Source: Aliamphritea spongicola (GTDB lineage: Bacteria; Pseudomonadota; Gammaproteobacteria; Pseudomonadales; Balneatricaceae). From it: DNA of 64,000 nucleotides. The stretch is from positions 4,464,001-4,528,000 of the forward strand of contig AP025283.1 in NCBI GenBank assembly GCA_024347235.1, written 5' to 3'. Below, piece after piece: positions 32,298-43,060 of the stretch (positions within the stretch are counted from its first letter, which is position 1; each line of letters starts with the position of its first letter). The notes under the pieces are model-generated. The model was not told the origin of the DNA and ran no database searches. It saw nothing but the letters and a program-made list of their open reading frames with translations. Made by a program: the position numbers and the translations under genes.

Positions 32298-32487
32298 TTC
32301 TTCACCCTCTATTCACATCGCTCCACGGCGACGGATCACTAGTTACGATACTGCAGACGTGCGCAAACCGCCCACCGGCGATTCGACATCATCCAGCAGG
32401 CTCTTGCAAAGGCTCGGGGTATTGAGGCAGGCAGGAGCAATCTTAATTCGGCACCAATCTGAGGATCAACTCGGGAAAGGTCCTGAA

Positions 32488-32513
32488 TAAATAAGCTGGG
32501 TGACGCTTATTTA
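32488..32513 (-). other. Hairpin in the ilvIH leader
   Basis: TAAATAAGC (32488-32496) pairs perfectly with GCTTATTTA (32505-32513) across an eight-base loop, about 190 bases before the ilvI start. It lacks a T-run, so it is more likely a structured leader element or operator than a terminator. Confidence 0.45.
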
Positions 32514-32567
32514 ACCTGGCCTTCGGGGTAACCTACTGAGCCAGAGAGATAAATTTTTGAGGCAGCA

Positions 32568-32596
32568 ATTCTGCCATTAAGTCAATGATTATTCAA
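32568..32596 (-). promoter_or_regulatory. Candidate ilvIH promoter
   Basis: On the minus strand TTGAAT (32591-32596) and CAGAAT (32568-32573) are separated by 17 bases. The match is moderate and other AT-rich hexamers are nearby. Confidence 0.3.
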
Positions 32597-32759
32597 GCAG
32601 TCGGGAATTCCCCGGCACAGAAAACCGGGTGATGCAGAATGCTCAGATTGAATGCTATAGTGGCGGCAACAGCGATAAAAAATGTGGTGTGCACACCCAC
32701 ATAAAAGCTACATAACAAGTCATTATAAGGCGTGAGTCAGCCGCCATGGAGACAACCCG

Positions 32760-33026
32760 ATGAGCATTGCCGAAATTAAAAACAAAGAACGTGTTATCGA
32801 CGAATTACTGCTTGTTCTGCGCAAGATCATGGTAGAACCGGACATTTGCGAGAAAGCAATGAATGCCGCACGCGAACATATCAACGATGAAAACGCCAAT
32901 ATCAGCATCGCTGAAGCGCTGTCCGCCTGCTCAAATGTGAAGATTCCAATCGAGCACAGCGAAGCCGATACTCTGTTTCTGGAAATGCTCAAAGACCTGA
33001 TTCGCGACGAACAGGCACTGTATTAA
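32760..33026 (+). CDS. Small helical protein, unknown
   Basis: This is an intact 88-residue acidic protein preceded by GGAGACAACCCG. It is predicted to be mostly helical (AEIKNKERVIDELLLVLRKIM; SEADTLFLEMLKDLIRDEQ) with two Cys. There is no signal peptide and no recognised family. It is divergent from ilvI and ends at a bidirectional terminator. Confidence 0.6.
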   Translation: MSIAEIKNKERVIDELLLVLRKIMVEPDICEKAMNAAREHINDENANISIAEALSACSNVKIPIEHSEADTLFLEMLKDLIRDEQALY

Positions 33027-33042
33027 ACGCCCCTGAAACACA

Positions 33043-33080
33043 CAAAAACGGCGATTATCCTCCGATAATCGCCGTTTTTG
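33043..33080. terminator. Bidirectional terminator
   Basis: CAAAAACGGCGATTATC and GATAATCGCCGTTTTTG pair perfectly over 17 bases with a CTCC loop, between the converging small gene and rlmJ. Confidence 0.95.
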
Positions 33081-33130
33081 TATCCTGAAAACGGTCGCTG
33101 AAAAATTTTCAGCCACTCCGGCAACCGGGT

Positions 33131-33961
33131 TTACTCCGGCGCCAGCCACTCCAGCCGGTCAACCGCAGCGCCTTCCGCCAGCGTACTCAGCACGCCCGGC
33201 ATCGTTGCCCGGATGTTATCTTCCAGCGGCCAGGGCGGATTCACCATCAACATGCCACTGCCGTACATGCCACCGGCATCCGCCGGGTTAATCTCGATTT
33301 CAGAGCAGAGAATATTCCGTATGCTGGTACGCTGCAGCTTATGCTTCATACTCTTCCAGCGGTTTGCTTCCAGTAACGGATACCAGATAGCATAACTGCC
33401 ATTGGGCCATAACTGCTTAGCCCGCTTAATAAAGGCCACCACCTGATCATATTCGGACTTATCCTCATACGCCGGATCAATCAGCACCATGCCACGGTTA
33501 GGTTTCGGCGGCAGCATCGCCAGTACACCTTCATAACCGTCACGCTGGTGCACCGCCACCCGGCTGTCCTGACGGAAATGCCGTTTCAGCACCTGAGACT
33601 CCTGCGGGTGCAGCTCCATCAGCATCAGCTTATCGTTCGCCCGGGCAAAATGCTGCGCCAGAGAAGGTGAGCCCGGATAAAACGCCAGTTCGCCGGATGT
33701 GTTCTGTGCCGTAACCGCTTCACAGTAGACCTCAGTCCCCTTCAGGCCAGCCTGCCACAGCTTGCTGATACCCGACTGGAATTCCTGATTCTTCTGCGCC
33801 TGCTCATCCGAGAGATCATACATTGCCCGCCCTGAATGAGTTTCCAGGTACGACAACGGCTTATCTTTACGGGTAAGGGACTGCAGCATCATGCTGAGAA
33901 TCAGATGCTTATGCACATCGGCAAAATTTCCGGCATGGTAGCCGTGCTGGTAACTGAGCAA
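33131..33961 (-). CDS. rlmJ: 23S rRNA (adenine-2030-N6) methyltransferase
   Basis: The 276-residue intact protein starts MLSYQHGYHAGNFADVHKHLIL, a signature of RlmJ/YhiR. LSYLETHSGRAMYDL binds SAM and VLIDPAYEDKSEY is the catalytic NPPY-like motif (DPAYE here). FYPGSPSLA and RTSIRNILCSEIEINPADAGGMYGSGMLMVNPPWPLE complete the fold. It modifies A2030 of 23S rRNA and appears monocistronic. Confidence 0.95.
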   Translation of the reverse strand: MLSYQHGYHAGNFADVHKHLILSMMLQSLTRKDKPLSYLETHSGRAMYDLSDEQAQKNQEFQSGISKLWQAGLKGTEVYCEAVTAQNTSGELAFYPGSPSLAQHFARANDKLMLMELHPQESQVLKRHFRQDSRVAVHQRDGYEGVLAMLPPKPNRGMVLIDPAYEDKSEYDQVVAFIKRAKQLWPNGSYAIWYPLLEANRWKSMKHKLQRTSIRNILCSEIEINPADAGGMYGSGMLMVNPPWPLEDNIRATMPGVLSTLAEGAAVDRLEWLAPE

Positions 33962-34056
33962 AGAATAATCTCCGGTGAATCAGATATACGGTCATCTAAG
34001 GCGGCATTGTGCAGCAATCATCCGGCAACCGGAAGCAATTCCCGGTACCAGAAACG

Positions 34057-34083
34057 AAAAATGCCCCTGCAAAGGGGCATTTT
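34057..34083 (-). terminator. Terminator of the malic enzyme gene
   Basis: AAAATGCCCCT and AGGGGCATTTT pair across a GCAA loop, 29 bases after the malic enzyme stop. The sequence is nearly symmetrical and could act on both strands. Confidence 0.85.
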
Positions 34084-34111
34084 ATTCAGTAACGCTACTG
34101 CCGTGAAATGC

Positions 34112-35382
34112 TTACTTGTTCAGCAGTGCATCCACAGTGGTCAGCGGGTAGTGATCCGGCAGCGGCAGACGCGCTACGCCAGAATCGATTGCAGCCTGAG
34201 CAACCGCTTCAGATACCGCACCCAGCAGACGGGAATCCGTTGGCTTAGGAATGATATAACCGCGACCGAATTCCAGAGATTCCAGATCGTAAGCAGTCAG
34301 TACTTCCTGTGGAACAGGCTCTTTCGCCAGATCCGCCAGGGCACGTACTGCAGCTGCCTTCATTTCTTCGTTAATGGCAGTCGCACGAACATCCAGTGCA
34401 CCACGGAAGATAAACGGGAAGCCCAGAACGTTGTTTACCTGGTTAGGGTAATCAGAACGGCCAGTCGCCATGATCACATCATCACGGGTTTCGTGTGCCA
34501 GTTCCGGCTTAATTTCCGGATCAGGGTTAGCACAGGCAAATACAACCGGGTTAGCCGCCATCTTCTTCAGCTGATCAGCCGCCAGCAGGTTAGGACCGGA
34601 CAGGCCAACGAATACGTCAGCGCCTTCGATCGCATCATCCAGGGTACGCTTGTCAGTTTCAGTGGCAAACGCTGCTTTTTCCGGCGTCAGGTTGTCACGG
34701 CCAGAGTGGATAACACCGGTACGGTCGATCATGTAAATGTTTTCAACCTTGGCACCCATGTTCACCAGCAGCTTCATGCAGGCGTGTGCAGCAGCACCGG
34801 CACCCAGGCAAACGATAGACGCTTCTTCCAGCTTCTTACCGGCAATTTCAGGGCGTTGATCATACCTGCAGCGGTTACAATCGCAGTACCGTGCTGGTCA
34901 TCGTGGAAAACAGGAATGTTGCAGCGCTCGATCAGCGCACGTTCAACTTCAAAACACTCAGGTGCCTTGATGTCTTCCAGGTTAATACCGCCGAAGGTGT
35001 CAGCAATACGGGCAACCGTATCGATCAGTGCCTGAGGGCTTTCGGAATCAACTTCGATATCAATGGAATCAACGCCGGCAAATTTCTTGAACAGCAGGGA
35101 TTTACCTTCCATTACCGGCTTAGACGCCAGCGGGCCAAGATCGCCAAGGCCAAGAATCGCAGAACCATTAGAGATAACTGCAACCAGGTTTCCTTTCGCC
35201 GTATACTTATACGCATTCTCAGGGTTTTCCGCGATAGCGCGGACCGGCTCAGCCACACCTGGGCTGTAAGCCAGAGCCAGATCACGGGCAGAGGCAGCGG
35301 ATGTCGTCAGCTCTACACTGATCTTACCCGGACGAGGAAACTCATGATAATCGAGTGCAGCTTGTTTCATATCTTCAGACAT
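34112..35382 (-). CDS. NADP-type malic enzyme, short form, frameshifted
   Basis: Joined across one frame change near 34850, the product is about 422 residues. Marks are [111 protein letters not shown] (NAD(P) binding) and [10 protein letters not shown]. It oxidatively decarboxylates malate to pyruvate. Unlike E. coli MaeB it lacks the C-terminal phosphotransacetylase-like domain; the stop after DALLNK is in frame and near the terminator, so the short form looks real. Confidence 0.9.
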
Positions 35383-35743
35383 GGTCGCAATTCCAAGAAG
35401 TAATTTATTAGTTATAAGTCATCCGGAAATCTGGATGTACAGCCCATTACTCCGACTAACAGGGGCATTCCAGACTCCTTAGGACTTGGCATCATATAGA
35501 AAAGCCCGACGCCCCTCAACCGACAGAACAGTCCAAAATTCTGTAAACAAAGCGACAAAAAGTATTTCCCTCGCGACCCGGCCGGGCTCTTATGGCATTT
35601 ATATTTGTTAATCCCTTGATTTACAGGAAGAACCACTACCTATCTGCGGGATAGATAAAAATCAGCCTAACTTCAGACTTTTGTCGGTATTTTTGCAAAG
35701 CAAAAAAGCGCCATCAGGCGCCTTTTTCATAATCTGCAATCGC
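35383..35743. other. Intergenic between malic enzyme and rpmE
   Basis: About 360 bases hold the upstream region of the malic enzyme gene and the rpmE terminator. No further coding frame has a ribosome-binding site. Confidence 0.5.
35702..35727 (-). terminator. Terminator of rpmE
   Basis: On the minus strand AAAAAGGCGCC and GGCGCTTTTTT pair across TGAT with one G-T wobble, 17 bases downstream of the rpmE stop. Confidence 0.85.
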
Positions 35744-35959
35744 TTACTTCTTAAGAGAGCGAGCACCGAAACGCTTGTTGAAGCGGTCAACACGGCCACC
35801 AGTGGTCGCTTCTTTCTGCTTACCAGTGTAGAAAGGGTGACACTGGCTGCAAACGTCCAGGTGAATGTCTTTGCCCAGAGTAGAACGAGTCTTAACGACG
35901 TTGCCGCAAGAACAGGTAGCGTTCATCTCTACGTAATTAGGATGGATACCGTCTTTCAT
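35744..35959 (-). CDS. rpmE: 50S ribosomal protein L31, zinc-binding form
   Basis: This 71-residue protein, [27 protein letters not shown], carries the C-x-C plus CSQCHPF zinc motif of the C+ L31 type. It ends [12 protein letters not shown]. It is divergent from priA. C+ L31 genes often have zinc-responsive C- paralogues elsewhere; none is in this window. Confidence 0.96.
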   Translation of the reverse strand: MKDGIHPNYVEMNATCSCGNVVKTRSTLGKDIHLDVCSQCHPFYTGKQKEATTGGRVDRFNKRFGARSLKK

Positions 35960-36190
35960 GATGAAACCTCAAGTAGTTTGTAATGCCGCCACCCGATCTT
36001 TTGCCGGGCACCGCATTCGGGCTGCCGGTTAAACCGACCACCCATGGGAATAAGGCCCGCGATTATACGCATTCATCTGCCCACCGGCAAGCGCTTAATA
36101 AAAGGCTGTATCTGCGGCTGGTAAACCCCGTGTTAACAGGATTTAATAGCCCCCTTAACTGACACTCCAACAACCCCGAAAACACCGTTA

Positions 36191-38374
36191 ATGTCATATC
36201 TGCGTCTTGCCATTCCATCCCCCTGCGTCGCCTGTTCGACTACCTGCCACCGGCAGACTGCGACACCGCCACGCTGGTACCGGGTATCCGGGTAAAAGTG
36301 CCGTTTGCTAACCGCCAGTTAATCGGTGTGTTAATTGAAGTGACCGAAACAACCGACGTACCGGTCAACAAATTAAAGCCCGCACTGGAGATTCTCGACA
36401 GCACACCGCCCCTGCCGGCCCACCTGCTGAAACTGGCCCGCTGGTCCGCCAGCTATTACCAGCACCCGGCAGGCGAAGCACTGAGTCAGGCATTACCGGT
36501 ACTGTTACGTAAAGGGAAGCGGATAACTATATCCCGGCGATGAAATGGCGTGCCTGCCCCGGCGCCAGCACCAACAGCATCGCCAAAAACGCCAGCAAGC
36601 AGCGTCAGTTATTACAGTGGCTGCTGAACAACCCGGCAGGGCTCACACCGGAACAGTTAAAAGAAGCCGGCGGCACCAAAGCCACCTTAACCGGCTTGCA
36701 GGATAAGGGCCTGATCGAGCAATTCACGCCCCAGCCGGACGAACAGGCCGACAACATTCTGCGCGAACCGCCCCTGACACTGAATCCTCAGCAACAGACC
36801 GCCGTGGACTCACTCAGTGAAGACAGCGGCTTTCGCTCGGTGCTGCTCTACGGCATTACCGGCTCCGGCAAAACCGAAGTTTACCTGCAGGCCATCGAAG
36901 CCCAGCTGAAACAGGGTAAACAGGCACTGGTACTGGTGCCGGAAATCGGCCTCACGCCCCAAACCGTCACCCGTTTTAAAGCCCGTTTTAATGTCAGTAT
37001 TGTCTCGCTGCACTCCAACCTGACCGACAAACAGCGGCTGGAAGCCTGGCAACAGGCCCGCGCCGGGGTTGCTAAAATCGTCATCGGTACCCGCTCAGCC
37101 ATATTCACCCCGCTGAAGCACCCGGGCATTATCATCATCGATGAAGAACACGACGCCTCCTTTAAACAGCAGGACGGCTTCCGCTACTCCGCCCGGGATT
37201 TATCCGTCATGCGCGCCCACCGGGAGAACATCCCCATTGTGCTGGGCAGCGCCACGCCGTCCATTGAAAGCCTGTATAACGTGCAGCAAAAACGTTATCA
37301 GTGGCTGCAACTGACCCAGCGGGCCGGCGATGCCAAACCGCCCGCATTTGAATTACTCGACATCCGTCAGGACAACCTGCAGGACGGCCTCAGCCCGGCA
37401 CTGATCAAACAGATCGGCGGCCACCTGCAACAGGGCAATCAGGTACTGGTGTTTATCAACCGCCGGGGCTTTGCGCCAAGCCTGATGTGTCACGACTGTG
37501 GCTGGATTGCCGACTGCCGCCGCTGCGATGCTCACATGACCCTGCACCGTAGCCCGGCCCACCTGCACTGCCACCACTGCGACAGCCAGCGGCCGATTCC
37601 CCGGGTGTGCGACAGCTGCGGCTCTGCCGAACTGAAACCGGTGGGCGCAGGCACCGAACGCACCGAAAGCGCATTGCAACAGCTCTTCCCTGAAACCCCG
37701 GTGATCCGGGTCGACCGGGATACCACCCAGCGCAAGCAAGCCCTGCAGGACATTGTCGATCAGGTAAACCTCGGTGACCCCTGTATTCTGGTGGGCACCC
37801 AAATGCTGGCCAAAGGCCACCACTTCCCTAAAGTGACGCTGGTTGCCATCCTCAATGCCGACAGCGGCCTGTTCAGTGCAGACTTCCGGGGCATGGAACG
37901 CACCGCCCAGCAAATTCTGCAGGTCGCCGGCCGGGCCGGCCGGGCCGAGTTACCCGGCAAGGTGGTGATGCAGACCCACCATGCGGACCACCCCACCATT
38001 AACAGCCTGATCAACGAAGGCTATCTGGCCTTCGCCCAGCAGGAACTCAACACCCGTAACAGTGCCAACCTGCCGCCGACCATCAACTGCATTATGATCC
38101 GGGCCGAAGCCCGTTATCAGGGGCAGGCAGAACGGTTCCTGATGCAGGTGCGCCAGCAATTCGACCGGCAGGACGGCAAGCCCCAGTGGATCGGCCCACT
38201 GCCATCCCCATGGAAAAACGCGCCGGCATGTTTCGGGCCCAACTGCTGCTACAAAGCCACGACCGCAAAACCCTGCACGGGCTGGTGCATCACATCACCC
38301 TGCAACTGGAAGCCTCAGCAGAGGCGCGGAAAATTCGCTGGTCGGTGGATGTCGACCCCATCGAAATGTTCTGA
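36191..38374 (+). CDS. priA: Primosomal protein N', helicase PriA, frameshifted
   Basis: The start MSYLRLAIPSPLRRLFDYLPP needs one C restored near 36225; further changes lie near 36520 and 38205. Joined, it is about 728 residues. Marks are Walker A YGITGSGKTEVYLQAI, VLVPEIGLTPQTVTRF, the DEEH box IIIIDEEHDASFKQQ, LGSATPSIESL, the zinc-binding Cys clusters (CHDCGWIADCRRCDAHMTLH and CHHCDSQRPIPRVCDSCGS), GTQMLAKGHHFP and QVAGRAGRAELPG. PriA restarts collapsed replication forks. It lies about 180 bases before argS. Confidence 0.95.
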
Positions 38375-38552
38375 TCTCCCCGCAGTGCCCGGCCATCCGG
38401 GCCTGCAGCGCCCTTCACTGAAACACCACTACAACAGGGCGTTAAAATTCTCCTGCGCAGCCACTTAACAAACCGCCGCCGACAGGGGATAATAGCCGGC
38501 CCTAACGATATATACGGCGTGTTCTCGCCCCAACCGGTACAGTACATTCATC

Positions 38553-40247
38553 ATGAAACAACATATTGCGGACCTTATTAATGCTGCCCTGGACACCTTG
38601 ACCGACAACGGCACTCTGCCGGCTGACGCTCAACGACGTATCATGGTAGAAAATACCCGCGACAAGGCGCACGGTGACTTTGCGTCCAACGTTGCCATGA
38701 CACTGGCCAAAGCGGCGAAAACCAACCCACGCCAACTGTCTCAGGCAATCTGCGATGCCCTGCCGGCGTCTGAAAACATTGCCAAAACCGAAATTGCAGG
38801 CCCGGGCTTCATCAACTTCTTCCTGGCCAGCGACGCAGCCACAGCGGTTGTCGGCCGCATTCTGGAAGCCGGTGACAAATACGGCCACAGCGATGCCGGT
38901 GCTAACCGTAAGGTACAGGTTGAATTCGTATCCGCGAACCCAACAGGCCCACTGCACGTTGGTCACGGCCGCGGTGCAGCCGTGGGCGACAGCATCTGCC
39001 GTCTGTTAAATGCAACCGGCTGGGATGTAACCGCCGAGTTCTACTACAACGATGCCGGCGCACAGATCAACAACCTGGCCCTGTCTACCCAGGCACGCTG
39101 CAAAGGCCTTGGCCCTGAAGATGCAGGCTGGCCGGAAGACGGTTACCGTGGCGATTACATTACAGAACTGGCCGCCAGCTACATGGCCGGCGACAGCATT
39201 GAAGCCGAAGACAAGCAGGTGACCGGCCAGAAAGATGCCGATAACCTAGAAGCCATCCGTGACTTCGCCGTTGCCTACCTGCGCCGCGAACAGGATCAGG
39301 ATCTGAAAGCCTTCGGCGTTAACTTCGACGTCTACTTCCTGGAGTCCTCCCTGTACAGCGAAGGCATGGTTGAAAAGACCGTGCAGCAACTGATCGACTC
39401 CGGCTACACCTACGAGAAAGACGGCGCACTGTGGCTGAAAACCACTGAATTCGGTGACGACAAAGACCGTGTAATGCGCAAAACCGACGGCGGCTACACC
39501 TACTTCGTACCGGACGTTGCCTATCACCTGAACAAGTGGAACCGTGGCTTCGAACGTGTGGTTAACGAACAGGGTGCCGACCACCACAGCACCATCACCC
39601 GGGTACGCGCCGGCGTTCAGGCGGTTAGCCAGAGCACTGGTATGAGCATCCCGGAAAAATGGCCAGACTACGTTCTGCACCAGATGGTGATGGTTATGCG
39701 TGGCGGTGAAGAAGTTAAAATCTCCAAACGTGCCGGCAGCTATGTAACCCTGCAGGATCTGATCGAAGAAGTGGGCCGCGATGCAACCCGTTACTTCCTG
39801 GTTGCCCGTGCGACTACATCACAGCTGACCTTCGACATTGATCTGGCGATCTCCCAGAGCAACGACAACCCGGTTTACTACATCCAGTACGCCCACGCCC
39901 GTGTATGCAGCGTGATCGGCAAACTGGCTGAGCGCGGCTGGGAATGGAATCAGGACATGAAAGTCGATCTGGCCCTGCTGGATACCGACGCAGAAAAAGC
40001 CCTGATGAAACGTCTGGCCACCTTCCCAGAAGTGGTACAGCGTGCTGCTGAAAACTGTGAACCGCATCAGATCGCCAACTACCTGGTAGATCTGGCCGGT
40101 GACTTCCACAGCTACTACAACAGCAACAAGATGCTGATTGAAGACGCTGAACTGCGTAACGCCCGCATCACCCTGAGCGCGGCTTGCCGTCAGGTACTGG
40201 CCAACGGTCTGGACCTGCTGGGCGTCAGCGCACCGGAGCACATGTAA
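38553..40247 (+). CDS. argS: Arginyl-tRNA synthetase
   Basis: This is an intact 564-residue enzyme. Class I marks are the HIGH-like HVGHGRGA in [22 protein letters not shown] and the KMSKS-equivalent [19 protein letters not shown] and [17 protein letters not shown] mark the N-terminal ArgS domain, and [10 protein letters not shown] with the C-terminal [17 protein letters not shown] is the anticodon-binding domain. The downstream SPOR gene starts four bases after the stop, a gammaproteobacterial arrangement. Confidence 0.97.
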   Translation: MKQHIADLINAALDTLTDNGTLPADAQRRIMVENTRDKAHGDFASNVAMTLAKAAKTNPRQLSQAICDALPASENIAKTEIAGPGFINFFLASDAATAVVGRILEAGDKYGHSDAGANRKVQVEFVSANPTGPLHVGHGRGAAVGDSICRLLNATGWDVTAEFYYNDAGAQINNLALSTQARCKGLGPEDAGWPEDGYRGDYITELAASYMAGDSIEAEDKQVTGQKDADNLEAIRDFAVAYLRREQDQDLKAFGVNFDVYFLESSLYSEGMVEKTVQQLIDSGYTYEKDGALWLKTTEFGDDKDRVMRKTDGGYTYFVPDVAYHLNKWNRGFERVVNEQGADHHSTITRVRAGVQAVSQSTGMSIPEKWPDYVLHQMVMVMRGGEEVKISKRAGSYVTLQDLIEEVGRDATRYFLVARATTSQLTFDIDLAISQSNDNPVYYIQYAHARVCSVIGKLAERGWEWNQDMKVDLALLDTDAEKALMKRLATFPEVVQRAAENCEPHQIANYLVDLAGDFHSYYNSNKMLIEDAELRNARITLSAACRQVLANGLDLLGVSAPEHM

Positions 40248-40250
40248 TCC

Positions 40251-40967
40251 ATGGCACCGCGGGACTACGCCAAGAAAAAGCCACGGGGTAAGGCGGCTGC
40301 CAGCCGCGCCCCGCGGAAGAAAGCTGCGCCGGCTAAAGCGCAGCCGACTAAATCCGGTTTCCCGCTGATCCGGGTACTGCTGAGCACGGTATTTCTGGTC
40401 GGCTTTGGTTATGCCCTGTGGCAACTGACTCAGGTAACCCCTGATCCACAGGCAGAAGCCAGCGCCAGCAGCACACCGGCAAGAACCACCACACCGGCAC
40501 CCAAGCCCGCCCCTAAGCCTGTTCAGAAACAAGTGGCAAAACCTGCGCCTAAGCCAGCCCCTAAACCGGCAGCCAAGCCTGCGCCAAAATCTGACAGCAG
40601 CAACTCCGGGGTTCAGGTAACTGACAAGAGCAGTGAGCATTACGAATTCTACGAGATGCTGCGTGAAAGCGAAGTGGATACCAGCAACGCCGGTACCTAT
40701 AAGTCCACGCCGAAAACAGAAAAACTGAAGAAGCGTTATATCCTGCAAGCCGGTTCATTCCGCAGCGCACAGGATGCCGAACAGATGCGCGCCAGGCTGA
40801 TCATTCAGGGCCTGCCGAACGTGCACACCCGTAAGGTAACCAACAGCGATGGCAGCCTCTGGCATCAGGTACTGGCCGGTCCGTTCGACAGCCGCCTTGC
40901 ACTGAACAAAGCTCAGGACAAGCTGGTTCGCATGAACATCGACCCGTTACTGCGGGTTGCCAAGTAA
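40251..40967 (+). CDS. SPOR-domain cell division protein, FtsN-like
   Basis: The 238-residue type II membrane protein has a basic cytoplasmic N-terminus (DYAKKKPRGKAAASRAPRKKAAPAK), one membrane span near residues 43-62 (LIRVLLSTVFLVGFGYALW), a Pro/Lys/Ala linker with repeated PAPKP units, and a C-terminal SPOR domain (KRYILQAGSFRSAQDAEQMRARL; WHQVLAGPFDS) that binds denuded glycan at the septum. It is coupled to argS. FtsN identity is likely, but paralogues exist, so I leave the symbol empty. Confidence 0.88.
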   Translation: MAPRDYAKKKPRGKAAASRAPRKKAAPAKAQPTKSGFPLIRVLLSTVFLVGFGYALWQLTQVTPDPQAEASASSTPARTTTPAPKPAPKPVQKQVAKPAPKPAPKPAAKPAPKSDSSNSGVQVTDKSSEHYEFYEMLRESEVDTSNAGTYKSTPKTEKLKKRYILQAGSFRSAQDAEQMRARLIIQGLPNVHTRKVTNSDGSLWHQVLAGPFDSRLALNKAQDKLVRMNIDPLLRVAK

Positions 40968-41016
40968 CCGGCGCTCCTCCCGCCCGAGCTAAAAATCATC
41001 AGCCACTTGCCTGCGT

Positions 41017-41044
41017 GCGGCCAATTATCTGCTTAATTGGCCGC
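41017..41044. repeat. Inverted repeat upstream of hslV
   Basis: GCGGCCAATTA (41017-41027) and TAATTGGCCGC (41034-41044) are perfect 11-base arms with a six-base spacer and no T-run. It ends six bases before the sigma-32 -35 box, so it could be the terminator of the previous operon or a regulatory dyad for hslVU. Confidence 0.6.
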
Positions 41045-41050
41045 CACCTA

Positions 41051-41078
41051 TTGAAATATCCCCATCCAGTCCCATATT
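41051..41078 (+). promoter_or_regulatory. Sigma-32 heat-shock promoter of hslVU
   Basis: TTGAAA (41051-41056) is followed after 14 bases by CCCATATT (41071-41078). This matches the RpoH consensus (CTTGAA, 11-16 bases, CCCATNT). hslV starts at 41119. The genes are classic heat-shock proteins, so sequence and context agree. Confidence 0.75.
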
Positions 41079-41118
41079 GATAGTCAATCACGAACCGATA
41101 CGGGACTTTATTTTACCC

Positions 41119-41652
41119 ATGACCACCATAGTATCAGTACGACGCGGCAACCAGGTTGTTGTCGGCGGCGACGGCCAGGTATCCCTCGGCAACACCGTAA
41201 TGAAAGGGACCGCCCGTAAAGTACGCCAGTTACCTAAGCATCAGGTAATCACCGGTTTCGCAGGCAGCACTGCCGACGCTATCACCCTGCTGGATCTGTT
41301 CGAACAGCAGCTGGACAAGCACCAGGGCAACATCTTCAACTCAGTGGTTCATCTGGCCCGCGAATGGCGCAGCGACCGCGTACTGCGCAAGCTCGAAGCC
41401 CTGATGCTGGTTGCCAACAAAGAAAAGACTTACCTGATTTCCGGCAGCGGCGACATCATCGAACCGGAAGACGGCGTCATCGCCATCGGTTCCGGCGGCA
41501 ACTTTGCGCTGGCTTCTGCCCGTGCACTGGTCGACAACACCGAACTGCCCGCCCGTGACATCGTAGAAAAGAGCCTGCAGATCGCCGCAGACATCTGCGT
41601 ATTCACCAACGCCAACCTGACTATCGAACAGCTTGAAGCAGAAACTGCTTAA
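41119..41652 (+). CDS. hslV: ATP-dependent protease subunit HslV
   Basis: The ATG at 41119 gives [24 protein letters not shown], so removal of Met exposes the catalytic Thr of the N-terminal nucleophile hydrolase; an upstream in-frame ATG would block this. Other marks are [34 protein letters not shown] and [16 protein letters not shown]. Length is 177 residues. HslV forms a double hexamer with HslU ATPase rings. hslU follows 20 bases later. Confidence 0.97.
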   Translation: MTTIVSVRRGNQVVVGGDGQVSLGNTVMKGTARKVRQLPKHQVITGFAGSTADAITLLDLFEQQLDKHQGNIFNSVVHLAREWRSDRVLRKLEALMLVANKEKTYLISGSGDIIEPEDGVIAIGSGGNFALASARALVDNTELPARDIVEKSLQIAADICVFTNANLTIEQLEAETA

Positions 41653-41672
41653 GCGACGCCGGAGCTTTTATA

Positions 41673-42999
41673 ATGTCTAACATGACCCCCGCGAAATTGT
41701 TCACGAACTGGACCGCCACATCGTCGGTCAGGACGACGCCAAGCGCGCCGTTGCTATCGCCCTGCGTAACCGCTGGCGCCGCATGCAGCTGGATGCCGAG
41801 CTGCGCGTTGAAGTCACTCCTAAGAACATTCTGATGATCGGCCCGACCGGTGTCGGTAAAACCGAAATCGCCCGTCGCCTGGCGAAACTGGCCAACGCCC
41901 CGTTCATCAAAATTGAAGCAACTAAATTCACCGAAGTGGGCTACGTAGGCCGCGACGTTGAAACCATCATCCGCGACCTGATGGACACCGCCATCACCAT
42001 GCTGCGCGAACAGGAAATGGAAAAGTCCGCTTCCGCGCAGAAGACGCCGCGGAAGAACGCATTCTGGATGCCCTGCTGCCACCGGCCCGCCCGACAGGCT
42101 TCGACCAGCCGGCAGAAAAGCAGGACAGCGCCACCCGTCAGCTGTTCCGCAAGCAACTGCGTGAAGGCAAGCTGGACGACAAAGAAATCGAAATTGAACT
42201 GAGCCAGCCGCAAATGGGCGTGGAAATCATGGCCCCGCCGGGCATGGAAGAAATGACCAACCAGCTGCAGAGCATGTTCTCGAACCTGGGTAACCAGCAG
42301 GCCAAGCCGCGCCGCGTGAAAGTCAAAGAAGCCCTGAAACAGGCAATTGACGAAGAAGCCGCGAAAATGGTCAACGACGACGACCTCAAGCAAATGGCCG
42401 TTGAAGCGGTTGAGCAGAACGGTATCGTCTTCCTGGATGAGATCGACAAGGTATGTAAGCGTGAAGGCCAGGGTGCCGACGTATCCCGTGAAGGTGTACA
42501 GCGCGACCTGCTGCCACTGATCGAAGGCAGCACCGTATCCACCAAGTACGGCATGATCAAGACCGACCACATTCTGTTCATCGCCTCCGGTGCCTTCCAT
42601 CTGGCCAAACCGTCAGACCTGATTCCGGAACTGCAGGGCCGTCTGCCGATCCGTGTTGAACTGAACGCCCTGACGCCGGACGACTTCCGCCGCATCCTGA
42701 CCGAGCCAAGCGCCTCACTGACTGAACAGTACCGCGCCCTGCTGGCCACCGAAGGCTTAACTGTTTCCTTCGCGGAAGACGGCATCAACCGTCTGGCAGA
42801 GCTGGCATTCGAGATCAATGAACGTACCGAAAACATCGGTGCCCGCCGCCTGCACACCATGCTGGAACGCCTGCTGGAAGAAGTGTCTTTCACAGCGTCC
42901 GACAAAGACGGCCAGACCATTGAAATCAACCGGGCTTACGTCGACGAGCAACTGGGTGAACTGAGCCAGAACGAAGATCTGAGCCACTACATCCTGTAA
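41673..42999 (+). CDS. hslU: ATP-dependent protease ATPase subunit HslU, frameshifted
   Basis: From the ATG at 41673 the product reads [34 protein letters not shown] after restoring one C near 41690. Walker A is [15 protein letters not shown] and [17 protein letters not shown] follows. A second frame change near 42030 falls in the I domain. Walker B is [14 protein letters not shown] and the sensor and C-terminus are [12 protein letters not shown] and [21 protein letters not shown], ending DLSHYIL. Length is about 443 residues. It unfolds substrates for HslV. Confidence 0.95.
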
Positions 43000-43060
43000 C
43001 GTCAGAGCCTGAACACACAGCAGCCTGCCCGGACTCCGGTCAGGCTGCCGGAGCATGACC

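Larger units (their letters stand above)
32298..32759. other. Divergent intergenic region with ilvI leader
   Basis: About 460 bases separate divergent ilvI and the small gene at 32760. On the minus strand a candidate promoter lies at 32568-32596 and a 9-bp hairpin at 32488-32513. I looked for a leader peptide rich in Leu, Val or Ile codons and for a T-box and found neither convincingly. Confidence 0.5.

Noticed and set aside
32298..32560. T-box or leader-peptide attenuator for ilvIH
   Set aside because: No T-box sequence and no short frame rich in Leu, Val or Ile codons next to a terminator were visible.
33836..35035. A 399-codon open frame antisense to rlmJ and the malic enzyme gene
   Set aside because: It overlaps two well-conserved genes on the other strand and shows no protein-like features.
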